Source: Methanomicrobiales archaeon
GTDB taxonomy: Archaea; Halobacteriota; Syntropharchaeia; Alkanophagales; Methanospirareceae
Direction of reading: 5' to 3'
Assembly: GCA_003160755.1 (NCBI GenBank)
Contig: QEXZ01000027.1
Span: 1-14,130, forward strand
Length of the DNA stretch: 14,130 bases
A model generated the notes under the pieces. That model was given only the letters and a program-made list of their open reading frames with translations, had not been told where the DNA came from and did no database searches. The first letter of the stretch is position 1; each line of letters begins with the position of its first letter. Position numbers and translations under genes: made by a program. This document shows, piece by piece, positions 1 to 5,206 of this stretch.

Positions 1-2
1 CG

Positions 3-188
3 GGTGCTCAGGATTGGGTGGATGCTGCTAACCACTACTTGAGTGACCGGATGCTCTATGCCTCTTCGTACCCGGTGAGACCTCTGAAGCAAAGTCTTGA
101 GGAGTTCGGGAGGTTTTCTTATGAGTCGGATGTGCTGGAGAATCTGCTGGCAAAGAATGCGGCTGAGCTGTTTGGGATAACGATTTAA
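3..188 (+). CDS. Amidohydrolase family 2 protein, C-terminal fragment
   Basis: The frame is open from the window edge and ends at TAA 186-188, giving about 61 residues; the start lies outside the window. The reading QDWVDAANHYLSDRMLYASSYPVRPL, seen in parts, followed by a closing LLAKNAAELFGI, matches the end of amidohydrolase-2 (ACMSD-like TIM-barrel) proteins, whose last strand normally reads 'RxLFGSDYP' and whose C-terminus reads 'NAxRLF(G/N)I'. Such enzymes are metal-dependent hydrolases or decarboxylases. Here the position usually held by the metal-binding Asp of 'SDYP' is Ser (SSYP), so the metal site may differ or the subfamily may be variant. The substrate cannot be told from this fragment. 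The family is fairly sure; the function is not. Confidence 0.7.
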   Translation, partial: GAQDWVDAANHYLSDRMLYASSYPVRPLKQSLEEFGRFSYESDVLENLLAKNAAELFGITI

Positions 189-197
189 AATAGCTAA

Positions 198-206
198 CTT
201 TATATG
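198..206 (+). promoter_or_regulatory. Putative TATA box for the HEPN-like gene
   Basis: The sequence CTTTATATG resembles an archaeal TATA box. A transcript starting about 25 nt downstream would carry a leader of roughly 75 nt that includes the hairpin at 243-288. It is assigned by position and base composition only. Confidence 0.4.
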
Positions 207-242
207 AACACAGGCTATGTATGCTAAATACGGGGTATGTGA

Positions 243-288
243 GTTGGAGCAGAAGGGGACCGTCTAGAGGGTAAATTCCTTCACCAAC
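243..288 (+). promoter_or_regulatory. Hairpin in the 5' leader of the HEPN-like gene
   Basis: GTTGG (243-247) pairs with CCAAC (284-288), and GAAGG (252-256) pairs with CCTTC (278-282). The two helices are separated by an asymmetric internal loop (4 nt against 1 nt) and closed by a 21-nt loop. The structure ends just before the AAGGTG ribosome site at about 293-298, so it could influence translation of the gene that follows. It is seen in sequence; function is inferred. Confidence 0.4.
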
Positions 289-305
289 TGTAAGGTGTGA
301 GAAGA

Positions 306-863
306 ATGTCCGCAGTAGAAACGATACGAGAATGGCTTGAAAAAGGAAATAGCCTTCCTGATGAGAGTGATTTATTCTTCAAGATGTGGGTTTTGATAAA
401 TGCATATTACAACGAGGTATATAAAGAAGGAAAAGAGTGGGAGCGAGTTCTTCATTTTGGAAGAGATTTTGGTAATATCTTTGGCAACTTAGATAGGACG
501 AATTTGGGAGTCTTTGTAGTCCCCGAGTGTATCGGTAAGAGAGAGCTAGCGGAACCACCAAACCAATACGTGAAAAAAGCCTCAGAAGTTCTTAAAAGAA
601 AATTGGGGATTACTTACAATTGCGAGAAATGTAGGGGTGATAAGAAGCAACATTGCCAAAAGATCCCACCAAGCAATCATAACTTTCAGGATTTTGAGGC
701 ATTGATGAGGATTCTCTATCAGATAAGATGCAATCTGTTTCATGGAGCAAAACTGGATAATTTAAATGAATATCAAAAACGGCGGAATCAAGAGTTGGTT
801 ACACAAGGGAATATTGTCTTGAAAAATATACTAAAGGAAGTGGCTAAGAGTACTAAGAAATGA
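306..863 (+). CDS. HEPN-like protein of unknown role
   Basis: This is a 185-residue protein. I prefer ATG 306 because AAGGTGTGA (293-301) lies just upstream as a ribosome site; GTG 297 overlaps that site and would add three residues. The N-terminal part has FFKMWVLINAYYNEVY (about residues 24-39), like the 'W..fNalY' helix of Apea-type HEPN proteins. The C-terminal part has IRCNLFHG (about 140-147), which contains the R-x4-H motif (R141, H146) that is catalytic in HEPN ribonucleases. Between them is a C-x2-C-x7-C cluster (C106, C109, C117) that could bind metal. HEPN proteins often act in RNA cleavage, toxin-antitoxin or antiviral systems. No partner gene such as an MNT nucleotidyltransferase is next to it, so its role stays open. 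The family call rests on motifs alone. Confidence 0.6.
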   Translation: MSAVETIREWLEKGNSLPDESDLFFKMWVLINAYYNEVYKEGKEWERVLHFGRDFGNIFGNLDRTNLGVFVVPECIGKRELAEPPNQYVKKASEVLKRKLGITYNCEKCRGDKKQHCQKIPPSNHNFQDFEALMRILYQIRCNLFHGAKLDNLNEYQKRRNQELVTQGNIVLKNILKEVAKSTKK

Positions 864-1007
864 GGAATTCGTCTGACCCATTGATGCCCCATCGTAGTCT
901 TGAAACTTTTGCATTTCCAATCTTAAATCAGTAATAAAATTTAAACCCCCAGCTACTGGAATAGCTGAGATTGCTGCAAAAATGAGATTTCTGCCGTGAC
1001 CACGAAT
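831..1007 (-). pseudogene. Possible remnant reading frame opposite the 864-1092 gap
   Basis: The minus strand is open for 58 codons here, between a stop at 1010-1008 and TAG at 833-831. The conceptual peptide has a hydrophobic stretch (NLIFAAISAIPVAGG) followed by a polar tail (LRLEMQKFQDYDGAS). There is no ATG until mid-frame and no ribosome site, and it overlaps the 3' end of the HEPN-like gene. It may be the worn end of a lost membrane-protein gene, or chance. Apart from this and the promoter of the next gene, the 864-1092 gap shows nothing else. Confidence 0.15.
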
Positions 1008-1037
1008 TTATGATTTGGAGTTAAAAGAAGAATTACC

Positions 1038-1048
1038 GATATATTTTA
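1038..1048 (+). promoter_or_regulatory. Putative TATA box for the DUF169 gene
   Basis: The AT-rich run GATATATTTTA lies about 60 nt before the preferred ATG (1102). This leaves room for a short leader holding the AAAGGGGA ribosome site at 1087-1093. Assignment is by position only. Confidence 0.3.
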
Positions 1049-1101
1049 TTAAGAGGTTGGAGCTTTAGGAATATGATATCCATGTAAAGGGGATGATACA
1101 G

Positions 1102-1833
1102 ATGGAAGATTATATCGAGCAGGTTAAAACTATTGTAGAGGCATTAAATATAGAAAAAGAGCCTGTTGGGGTAAAATACACAGATGAAGACCCGGTAGTT
1201 GAGATCGAAGAGGGAAGCTATACGGTGTGTGGCGCGATACTGGCGGCATCTGAGGGGAAAATCATACTGCTTTCAGAGGAGAGCTGTGCCTGTCCCGGAG
1301 GAAAGACCCATCTTGGTCTTACGCAGAGAGGCGAGATACCATGGAAAATGCTTGTTGAAGGAGAGAAGCTATGGTATGACGTTAAAACTGCGATAAGGTC
1401 GAGTAAAGAGGTTGAGAAGATTGCAAGACCACCTTATGGCCTTTCAAAGAAGATATTTCTTTATCCTGTTAGAACCGGTCTTTTTCAGCCGGATATCATC
1501 CTAATGCTTGTAAATGCAGAGCAGGCATCAAGGCTCATCACCTTAAATCAGTTCTGGGATGGAAAAACCCCCTCTATCGAGATGAAAGGCTCGCTATGCT
1601 GGAGTATGATAACCTACCCACTTGTGTCAGGGAACTTCAACCTCTCGGTTGGGGACATAAGCGCAAGGAGGATGGAACGGTGGGACCCGAATATTATGGT
1701 CGCATCAATTCCGTGGGAGCGGATAAGGGGTATTGCAGAAGCGATTGAACTCAGCACCGCGGGAAGAGCGGAGCCGTCTAAGGAATTTGAAAGGATGACT
1801 GAGAAGATGAGGTCAAGAAGAGAGATGTTGTAA
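1102..1833 (+). CDS. DUF169 family protein
   Basis: The protein is 243 residues from ATG 1102. I prefer this start because AAAGGGGA (1087-1093) sits at normal spacing before it, while the alternative ATG 1093 touches that site. The sequence matches the DUF169 family: an N-terminal KEPVGVKY, a Cys-containing strand TVCGAILAA (C43), the ESCACPGG segment (C62, C64) with its Gly pair, PLVSGNFNLSVGD in the C-terminal half, and a final ASIPWERIRGI. DUF169 proteins are common in anaerobic archaea and bacteria and have no firmly established function. The conserved cysteines could bind metal or a cofactor, but that is inference. No signal peptide or membrane segment is visible. It appears to be transcribed alone, 69 nt ahead of the transporter. 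Confidence 0.85.
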   Translation: MEDYIEQVKTIVEALNIEKEPVGVKYTDEDPVVEIEEGSYTVCGAILAASEGKIILLSEESCACPGGKTHLGLTQRGEIPWKMLVEGEKLWYDVKTAIRSSKEVEKIARPPYGLSKKIFLYPVRTGLFQPDIILMLVNAEQASRLITLNQFWDGKTPSIEMKGSLCWSMITYPLVSGNFNLSVGDISARRMERWDPNIMVASIPWERIRGIAEAIELSTAGRAEPSKEFERMTEKMRSRREML

Positions 1834-1869
1834 ATGAAAGAAGCGCCACCATCCCGGAAGATTCTTGAA

Positions 1870-1878
1870 TTTAAAAAC
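1870..1878 (+). promoter_or_regulatory. Putative TATA box for the MFS transporter
   Basis: TTTAAAAAC is centred about 29 nt before ATG 1903. No ribosome site precedes that ATG, so a leaderless or very short-leader transcript from this box fits. Confidence 0.45.
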
Positions 1879-1902
1879 TTTGAATTCTACTTATGAAAAA
1901 GA

Positions 1903-3039
1903 ATGGAGCATCAAAAAAAGCATCTTCTCTTTTTATTATATCCATCAGTATTTCTTGGGCCTTTTGGGGGAAATACTGTACTTGCGTTGATTCCATCACT
2001 TGAAAGGTTCTTCAATGCCGATATTTCGTTTATCGTGGCATCTATTGCGATTTACATGATTCCATTTGCATTCTTTCAGCTCTTTTCTGGTGCGCTTTCA
2101 GATATTTACGGGAGGAAGCGCATCATCCTTTTTGGATTATTTACATTTTCACTTGCATCGCTATTCTGTGCATCTTCGAATAATACCGGGTTATTCCTGG
2201 GTGCAAGGGCATTACAAGGGCTTGGAAGTGCATTTATAGCTCCTACCATCATGGCAGTCATCGGCGATGTCTTTTCATACAAAGAACGTGGGAGGATAAT
2301 GGGAGGATATGGAGCATCAACAACCGCTGGAATCGCATTGGGTCCGTTAGTAGGTGGATTTTTTGCGATAATCGATTGGCGACTTGTATTCCTGATGTTA
2401 TTCCTCTTCTCTGGACTGCTTGGCTCTGTTTACCTCTTTTATTTCGATGCTTCAAAGGGAGATGGAGAATTAAAGGATGTATTAAGGAAGATAGGGGGTG
2501 TGCTTAGGAATAAAGATGTTTTACAGCTTTGTATGATTGGGCTTCTAGTATTCTTTGGAACTATCGCAACGATGACGTTCTTATCAGATACACTGACGAT
2601 GTCTGTGAGCGAGGATAAGATAGGTATTTTGTTATCCATATTTGGATTCGCTGGTATTGCGACAGCGCCGATTGCAGGTTATCTTACTGATTTTATCGGT
2701 AGAAAGAGGACGTTGCTTACAGGATTGATTATCATGCTCGGTGCGTTTTTGATATTTCTGCAGGTGAATACCTATAAGGCCTTTTTCATTCCGCTCTCAA
2801 TTATGGGTATTGGGAGTATAACAGTCTTTACCTCACTTAACACGATGATCGTTGAGTGCATACCAGAATCAAGAGGAGCGGCTTCTTCCATATATAATAG
2901 CTTCCGTTTTTTGGGTTACGGACTATCTCCTGTGGCAACCTTACCGGTTTATTTAGTGTATGGTTTGGATGGAATCGTTCTTTTATGTATCTGTTTCGTG
3001 TTGACTAATATTTTAATTTCATCACGGGTTCGTGGATAA
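1903..3039 (+). CDS. MFS transporter, drug-efflux (DHA1/Bcr-CflA-like) type
   Basis: The protein is 378 residues and strongly hydrophobic, with the alternating pattern expected for about 12 membrane helices. The MFS loop motif A appears twice, as GALSDIYGRKRIILFG (about residues 63-78) and as GYLTDFIGRKRTLLTG in the second half, which marks the two six-helix repeats. The segment ALQGLGSAFIAPTIMAVIGD fits motif C-like helices of proton-driven drug antiporters. It likely exports small molecules at the cell membrane in exchange for protons; the substrate cannot be read from sequence. The charged N-terminus (MEHQKKH) leads straight into helix 1. No ribosome site is seen, consistent with leaderless translation from the TATA box at 1870. 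There is no evident operon partner. Confidence 0.88.
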   Translation: MEHQKKHLLFLLYPSVFLGPFGGNTVLALIPSLERFFNADISFIVASIAIYMIPFAFFQLFSGALSDIYGRKRIILFGLFTFSLASLFCASSNNTGLFLGARALQGLGSAFIAPTIMAVIGDVFSYKERGRIMGGYGASTTAGIALGPLVGGFFAIIDWRLVFLMLFLFSGLLGSVYLFYFDASKGDGELKDVLRKIGGVLRNKDVLQLCMIGLLVFFGTIATMTFLSDTLTMSVSEDKIGILLSIFGFAGIATAPIAGYLTDFIGRKRTLLTGLIIMLGAFLIFLQVNTYKAFFIPLSIMGIGSITVFTSLNTMIVECIPESRGAASSIYNSFRFLGYGLSPVATLPVYLVYGLDGIVLLCICFVLTNILISSRVRG

Positions 3040-3077
3040 TTGGATTTCAGGTATGTAGCATAGAGTAAAATGTCAAA

Positions 3078-3097
3078 AATATTATAAAATAATAATA
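3078..3097 (+). promoter_or_regulatory. Putative promoter region for the radical SAM gene
   Basis: An almost pure A/T stretch with TATTATAAAATAATA lies 70-89 nt before ATG 3167, in the 127-bp gap after the transporter. It is the only TATA-like element there. A leader of roughly 50 nt would follow, including the well-formed AGAAGGTGGA ribosome site at 3132-3141. Confidence 0.4.
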
Positions 3098-3146
3098 AGC
3101 CATTAAACTACCACAATGATTCCCCTTTTTTCAGAAGGTGGAGTGG

Positions 3147-3179
3147 TTGGTGCCTAAAGGAAACAAATGCCCGAACTGA
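3147..3179 (+). CDS. Possible 10-codon leader ORF overlapping the radical SAM start
   Basis: TTG 3147 opens a 10-residue frame (MVPKGNKCPN, stop TGA 3177-3179) and lies 5-6 nt after a strong AGAAGGTGGA ribosome site at 3132-3141. The frame runs over the start codon of the radical SAM gene. That gene's own ATG (3167) has only a weak AAAGG nearby. It may be a coupled upstream ORF or a chance reading. Confidence 0.15.
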   Translation: MVPKGNKCPN

Positions 3180-4192
3180 ACGCAGAGCTAAAAGCGGAAT
3201 TAATCGCAATAGGAAGCGTAAATGTAGATGAATCATTGCTTGCAGGAATATCTACTTCTTCGACAGGTCCAGGCACGGGGCTGAAATCCTTATTCTTTAA
3301 ATCCGGTGGTCATAGAGTGCGCTTAGACATCAACAATGACTCGCCACTCAAAATGATAAAAAACCATTTCTTAGAAAGAAAAGCTTTACCAAAAGAAATA
3401 AAAGAAAACAATGATTTTATAATCCTGAAAGACAATAAAGAATTGGTTAGAGGCGAAATTGAGCACGTACTCGCGCATTGTCCTGAGCAAGCATACATCA
3501 CGCTGAGTGAACGCTGTATCTATGATTGTACATTTTGTTCGGTTCCAAAGTTGCAGGGTAAAATCAAGACCCTGAAAGAGGTCATCAATATCGTTGAGCA
3601 AGCAAAGAAGACGGGTTTGATGAAGGCAATTGCAATTACGTCTGGAGTGGCAGAATCGCCAGAAGAGGAGATTGAACGTGTTGCTGAAGTGGTTAAAGCA
3701 CTGAAAAGATACAACGTCCCCATTGGAGTCGCAGTATATCCTACGAGAAACTCCACAAAACTATTGAACGAAGCAGGTGCGGTTGAGCTCAAATACAATG
3801 TAGAAACCATGGATCGAGAAATATTTAATATGGTATGTAAGGGGCTTTCACTCGACTTTATATTAGAATCGTTACGAGAAGCAGTAGCGGTATTTGGTAA
3901 GAATAGGGTATCCTCGAACTTTATCATTGGGCTCGGTGAGACAGACGAATGCGTGCGTGAAGGTGTTGAGCATCTGGCAAAGATGGGTGTAATACCAGTT
4001 CTTCGTCCAATAACCATACAACCATTACGCAAAGACGAGCTTGAAGCGATAAGACCCAGTGCTGAGCAGTTGCTTAAACTTGCACGGATGACACGTGAAA
4101 TATTGAATAAGTACGGTCTTCGTATAGAAGTCTCGCAGACTATGTGTCTTCCGTGTACTGGCTGCGATATAACTCCTTATAGGGATATATGA
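3167..4192 (+). CDS. Radical SAM enzyme, biotin synthase-like, with extra C-terminal Cys triad
   Basis: This is a 341-residue protein. The radical SAM cluster motif C-x3-C-x2-C is at C117, C121 and C124 (ERCIYDCTFCS), so a [4Fe-4S] cluster binding S-adenosylmethionine is expected. A later glycine-rich stretch (NFIIGLGETDE, about residues 251-261) resembles the barrel strand seen in biotin and lipoyl synthase-like proteins. About 110 residues precede the cluster motif, which is long. At the extreme C-terminus C327, C330 and C333 form a C-x2-C-x2-C motif (CLPCTGCD), suggesting an auxiliary Fe-S cluster. Candidate chemistry is sulfur insertion, methylation or cofactor maturation; I do not recognise the substrate. 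ATG 3167 is the first possible start after an in-frame TAA at 3155-3157. It stands alone, ending in a T-run terminator, upstream of the Fe-S carrier gene nfu. Confidence 0.8.
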   Translation: MPELNAELKAELIAIGSVNVDESLLAGISTSSTGPGTGLKSLFFKSGGHRVRLDINNDSPLKMIKNHFLERKALPKEIKENNDFIILKDNKELVRGEIEHVLAHCPEQAYITLSERCIYDCTFCSVPKLQGKIKTLKEVINIVEQAKKTGLMKAIAITSGVAESPEEEIERVAEVVKALKRYNVPIGVAVYPTRNSTKLLNEAGAVELKYNVETMDREIFNMVCKGLSLDFILESLREAVAVFGKNRVSSNFIIGLGETDECVREGVEHLAKMGVIPVLRPITIQPLRKDELEAIRPSAEQLLKLARMTREILNKYGLRIEVSQTMCLPCTGCDITPYRDI

Positions 4193-4193
4193 A

Positions 4194-4201
4194 TTTTTTT
4201 T
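4194..4201 (+). terminator. Oligo-T terminator after the radical SAM gene
   Basis: Eight consecutive T residues begin one base after the TGA stop (4190-4192), followed by more T-rich sequence to about 4225. Runs of T in the sense strand are the usual archaeal intrinsic termination signal. Confidence 0.5.
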
Positions 4202-4226
4202 CCTTGTTTGCAGCACTTTTTCCTTC

Positions 4227-4262
4227 GTATGTCCAAAAACATATATCTCTTTTGTGACATAC
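4227..4262. repeat. Inverted repeat flanking a TATA-like element
   Basis: GTATGTC (4227-4233) and GACATAC (4256-4262) are perfect 7-bp inverted arms with 22 bp between them, and ACATATATC (4240-4248) lies in the spacer. The right arm continues into CATACTATA (4258-4266), which is repeated exactly at 4416-4424 near the nfu promoter. It could be an operator; chance is possible. Confidence 0.3.
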
Positions 4263-4267
4263 TATAA

Positions 4268-4408
4268 GTGCTATTTTTCCGCGGCGTTACACAACCCCAA
4301 TTTGCAAACTGCTCCCTCTGCGCGTACCTCCATGCATATCCGACAGATTCTCACGACAAGGTCATCCACGGAACCACGCACGAGGTCGTCAGCAAGTTTT
4401 TTATATAA
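4268..4408 (+). CDS. Possible 46-residue micro-ORF, antisense to the previous one
   Basis: GTG 4268 opens 46 codons to TAA 4406-4408. ACATATATC at 4240-4248 sits about 25 nt upstream, so a leaderless start is geometrically possible; there is no ribosome site. The peptide includes NCSLCAYLHAYPTDSHD. It fully covers the minus-strand micro-ORF in complementary register, and I slightly prefer the other strand. Confidence 0.15.
   Translation: MLFFRGVTQPQFANCSLCAYLHAYPTDSHDKVIHGTTHEVVSKFFI
4271..4381 (-). CDS. Possible 36-residue Cys-rich micro-ORF
   Basis: On the minus strand GTG 4381-4379 opens 36 codons to TAG 4273-4271. A TATA-like TTATATAAAA (plus 4399-4408) is about 21-25 nt upstream, the right distance for a leaderless message. 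The peptide reads like protein: SVDDLVVRICRICMEVRAEG then CKLGLC, giving two Cys pairs (C-x2-C and C-x4-C) typical of small metal-binding peptides. The opposite strand is open in the same codon register (4268-4408), so at most one is likely real. Its base composition is more GC-rich than the surrounding spacer, which favours some coding or structured role. Confidence 0.25.
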   Translation of the reverse strand: MRGSVDDLVVRICRICMEVRAEGAVCKLGLCNAAEK

Positions 4409-4409
4409 C
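4397..4409 (+). promoter_or_regulatory. Putative TATA box for nfu
   Basis: TTTTTTATATAAC is followed by a second AT-rich element, CTATATAATAAAAG (4420-4433). The transcript would begin near 4428 and carry the GGGGGGTGAT ribosome site at 4433-4442. Read on the minus strand, the same element could serve the micro-ORF at 4271-4381. Confidence 0.45.
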
Positions 4410-4449
4410 AATTGTCATACTATATAATAAAAGGGGGGTGATAAAGAAA

Positions 4450-4710
4450 ATGTTGGAAGAGGTAAAAGAGGTAATAGAAAAAGAGATTAAACCGCTTTTA
4501 GCGATGGAAGGTGGCAGTATAGAACTGGTGAGCGTGGAGGATGGCACGGTGAAGGTGCGGTTGACCGGCGCATGCGCGGGATGCCCGATGAGCCAGTTCA
4601 CACTGGTGAATTTCGTTGAGGCAACGCTGAAGGAGAAGATTCCGGAGGTAAAGGAAGTAGTTGCGGTAGATGACTCCAAGGAGAGATTTGAAGAGTTGTT
4701 GCGGAGGTGA
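4450..4710 (+). CDS. NifU C-terminal-domain (NFU) Fe-S carrier protein
   Basis: The protein is 86 residues from ATG 4450. I prefer this to GTG 4438, because that GTG lies inside the GGGGGGTGAT ribosome site. The whole protein is one NFU domain: an N-terminal helix (EVKEVIEKEIKPLLAMEGG), a strand SIELVSVEDGTVKVRLTGAC and the family motif C-x2-C (C42 and C45, in ACAGCPMS). Such proteins bind a [4Fe-4S] cluster between two subunits and pass it to target enzymes in the cytoplasm. It is the first gene of a compact group with a 29-codon gene and cutA. The Suf assembly genes lie elsewhere in the window, so the carrier is encoded apart from its likely cluster source. Family identity is clear; targets are not. 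Confidence 0.9.
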   Translation: MLEEVKEVIEKEIKPLLAMEGGSIELVSVEDGTVKVRLTGACAGCPMSQFTLVNFVEATLKEKIPEVKEVVAVDDSKERFEELLRR

Positions 4711-4711
4711 G
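4702..4711 (+). promoter_or_regulatory. Strong ribosome site for the 29-codon gene
   Basis: GCGGAGGTGAG overlaps the end of nfu and is placed 6-7 nt before ATG 4718. Its near-perfect match to the archaeal anti-16S consensus is the main reason to accept the very short gene that follows. Confidence 0.6.
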
Positions 4712-4717
4712 AGAAAT

Positions 4718-4807
4718 ATGGATGAGGGGCTAGAGGAGTTGGTGAAGAAAATAGATATTGCCAAGCAATTACCCAAGGAAGTACTGGAAGAACTTAGCTC
4801 CAAGTGA
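4718..4807 (+). CDS. 29-residue small protein between nfu and cutA
   Basis: ATG 4718 to TGA 4805-4807 encodes MDEGLEELVKKIDIAKQLP followed by KEVLEELSSK. It is preceded by GGAGGTGA at ideal spacing, starts 7 nt after nfu ends, and its stop overlaps the cutA start as TGATG, so translation is probably coupled. The peptide is rich in Glu and Lys with regular Leu, Val and Ile spacing, and would form one or two amphipathic helices broken at Pro. No cysteine, signal or membrane segment is present. I do not recognise a family. It could be a small regulatory or binding subunit for Nfu or CutA, or a translated coupling leader for cutA. The expression signals are good; the function is unknown. Confidence 0.55.
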   Translation: MDEGLEELVKKIDIAKQLPKEVLEELSSK

Positions 4808-5121
4808 TGAAAAAGGAGTTCTTCGTAGTGTTATGCACGGCAAGCGTGAACGAATCGGAAGGGATAGCACGGCTCTTGGTGGAAGAAAAGCTGGCAGCGT
4901 GTGTGAACGTTGCGGAGGTAAACTCGTATTACAGGTGGAAGGGTGAGTTTTGCGAAGATAGAGAGGCTTTGCTGATAATAAAGACAGAAAAAAGCAAGGT
5001 AGATATGATTATAGAAAGAATAAAAGAAGTTCACAGCTATGAATTGCCGGAAATTATCGCACTCCCAATTGTTGCGGGATATGATAAGTATTTAGCGTGG
5101 ATTGAATCGTCAATAGACTGA
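4807..5121 (+). CDS. cutA: CutA family divalent-ion tolerance protein
   Basis: The protein is 104 residues from ATG 4807; GTG 4804 is an alternative that adds one residue. It shows the CutA family pattern along its full length: FFVVLCTASVNESEGIARLL at the start, KLAACVN (about residues 29-34), SYYRWKGE (40-47), ALLIIKT (54-60), RIKEVHSYELPEII (71-84) and a closing GYDKYLAWI. CutA forms a very stable trimer related to PII proteins and was linked to copper and other metal tolerance in Escherichia coli, but its cellular role remains unsettled. The start overlaps the stop of the 29-codon gene (TGATG), so it belongs to the nfu group. Whether this pairing means a shared metal or cluster role is inference. 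Confidence 0.92.
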   Translation: MKKEFFVVLCTASVNESEGIARLLVEEKLAACVNVAEVNSYYRWKGEFCEDREALLIIKTEKSKVDMIIERIKEVHSYELPEIIALPIVAGYDKYLAWIESSID

Positions 5122-5151
5122 AAATACGTGGGAAAATCAAGATCCAAACAA

Positions 5152-5199
5152 AACTATTTATCTAATCTGAACGCCATTAATCCTCTTAGAAGGAGGTGA
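5152..5199 (+). promoter_or_regulatory. Promoter and ribosome site for nfo-nth
   Basis: AACTATTTATC (5152-5162) is a TATA-like box. AGAAGGAGGTGA (5188-5199) is an excellent ribosome site 7 nt before ATG 5207, which fixes the nfo start. Confidence 0.5.
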
Positions 5200-5206
5200 A
5201 AAGATA

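Noticed and set aside
189..297. Possible tRNA or small structured RNA gene after the amidohydrolase end.
   Set aside because: The only structure is the leader hairpin; there is no cloverleaf, TTCRANY arm or conserved tRNA box.
3520..4032. A 170-codon open frame on the minus strand.
   Set aside because: It lies fully opposite the radical SAM gene, is Ser/Thr-rich with no recognisable domain and has no ribosome site.
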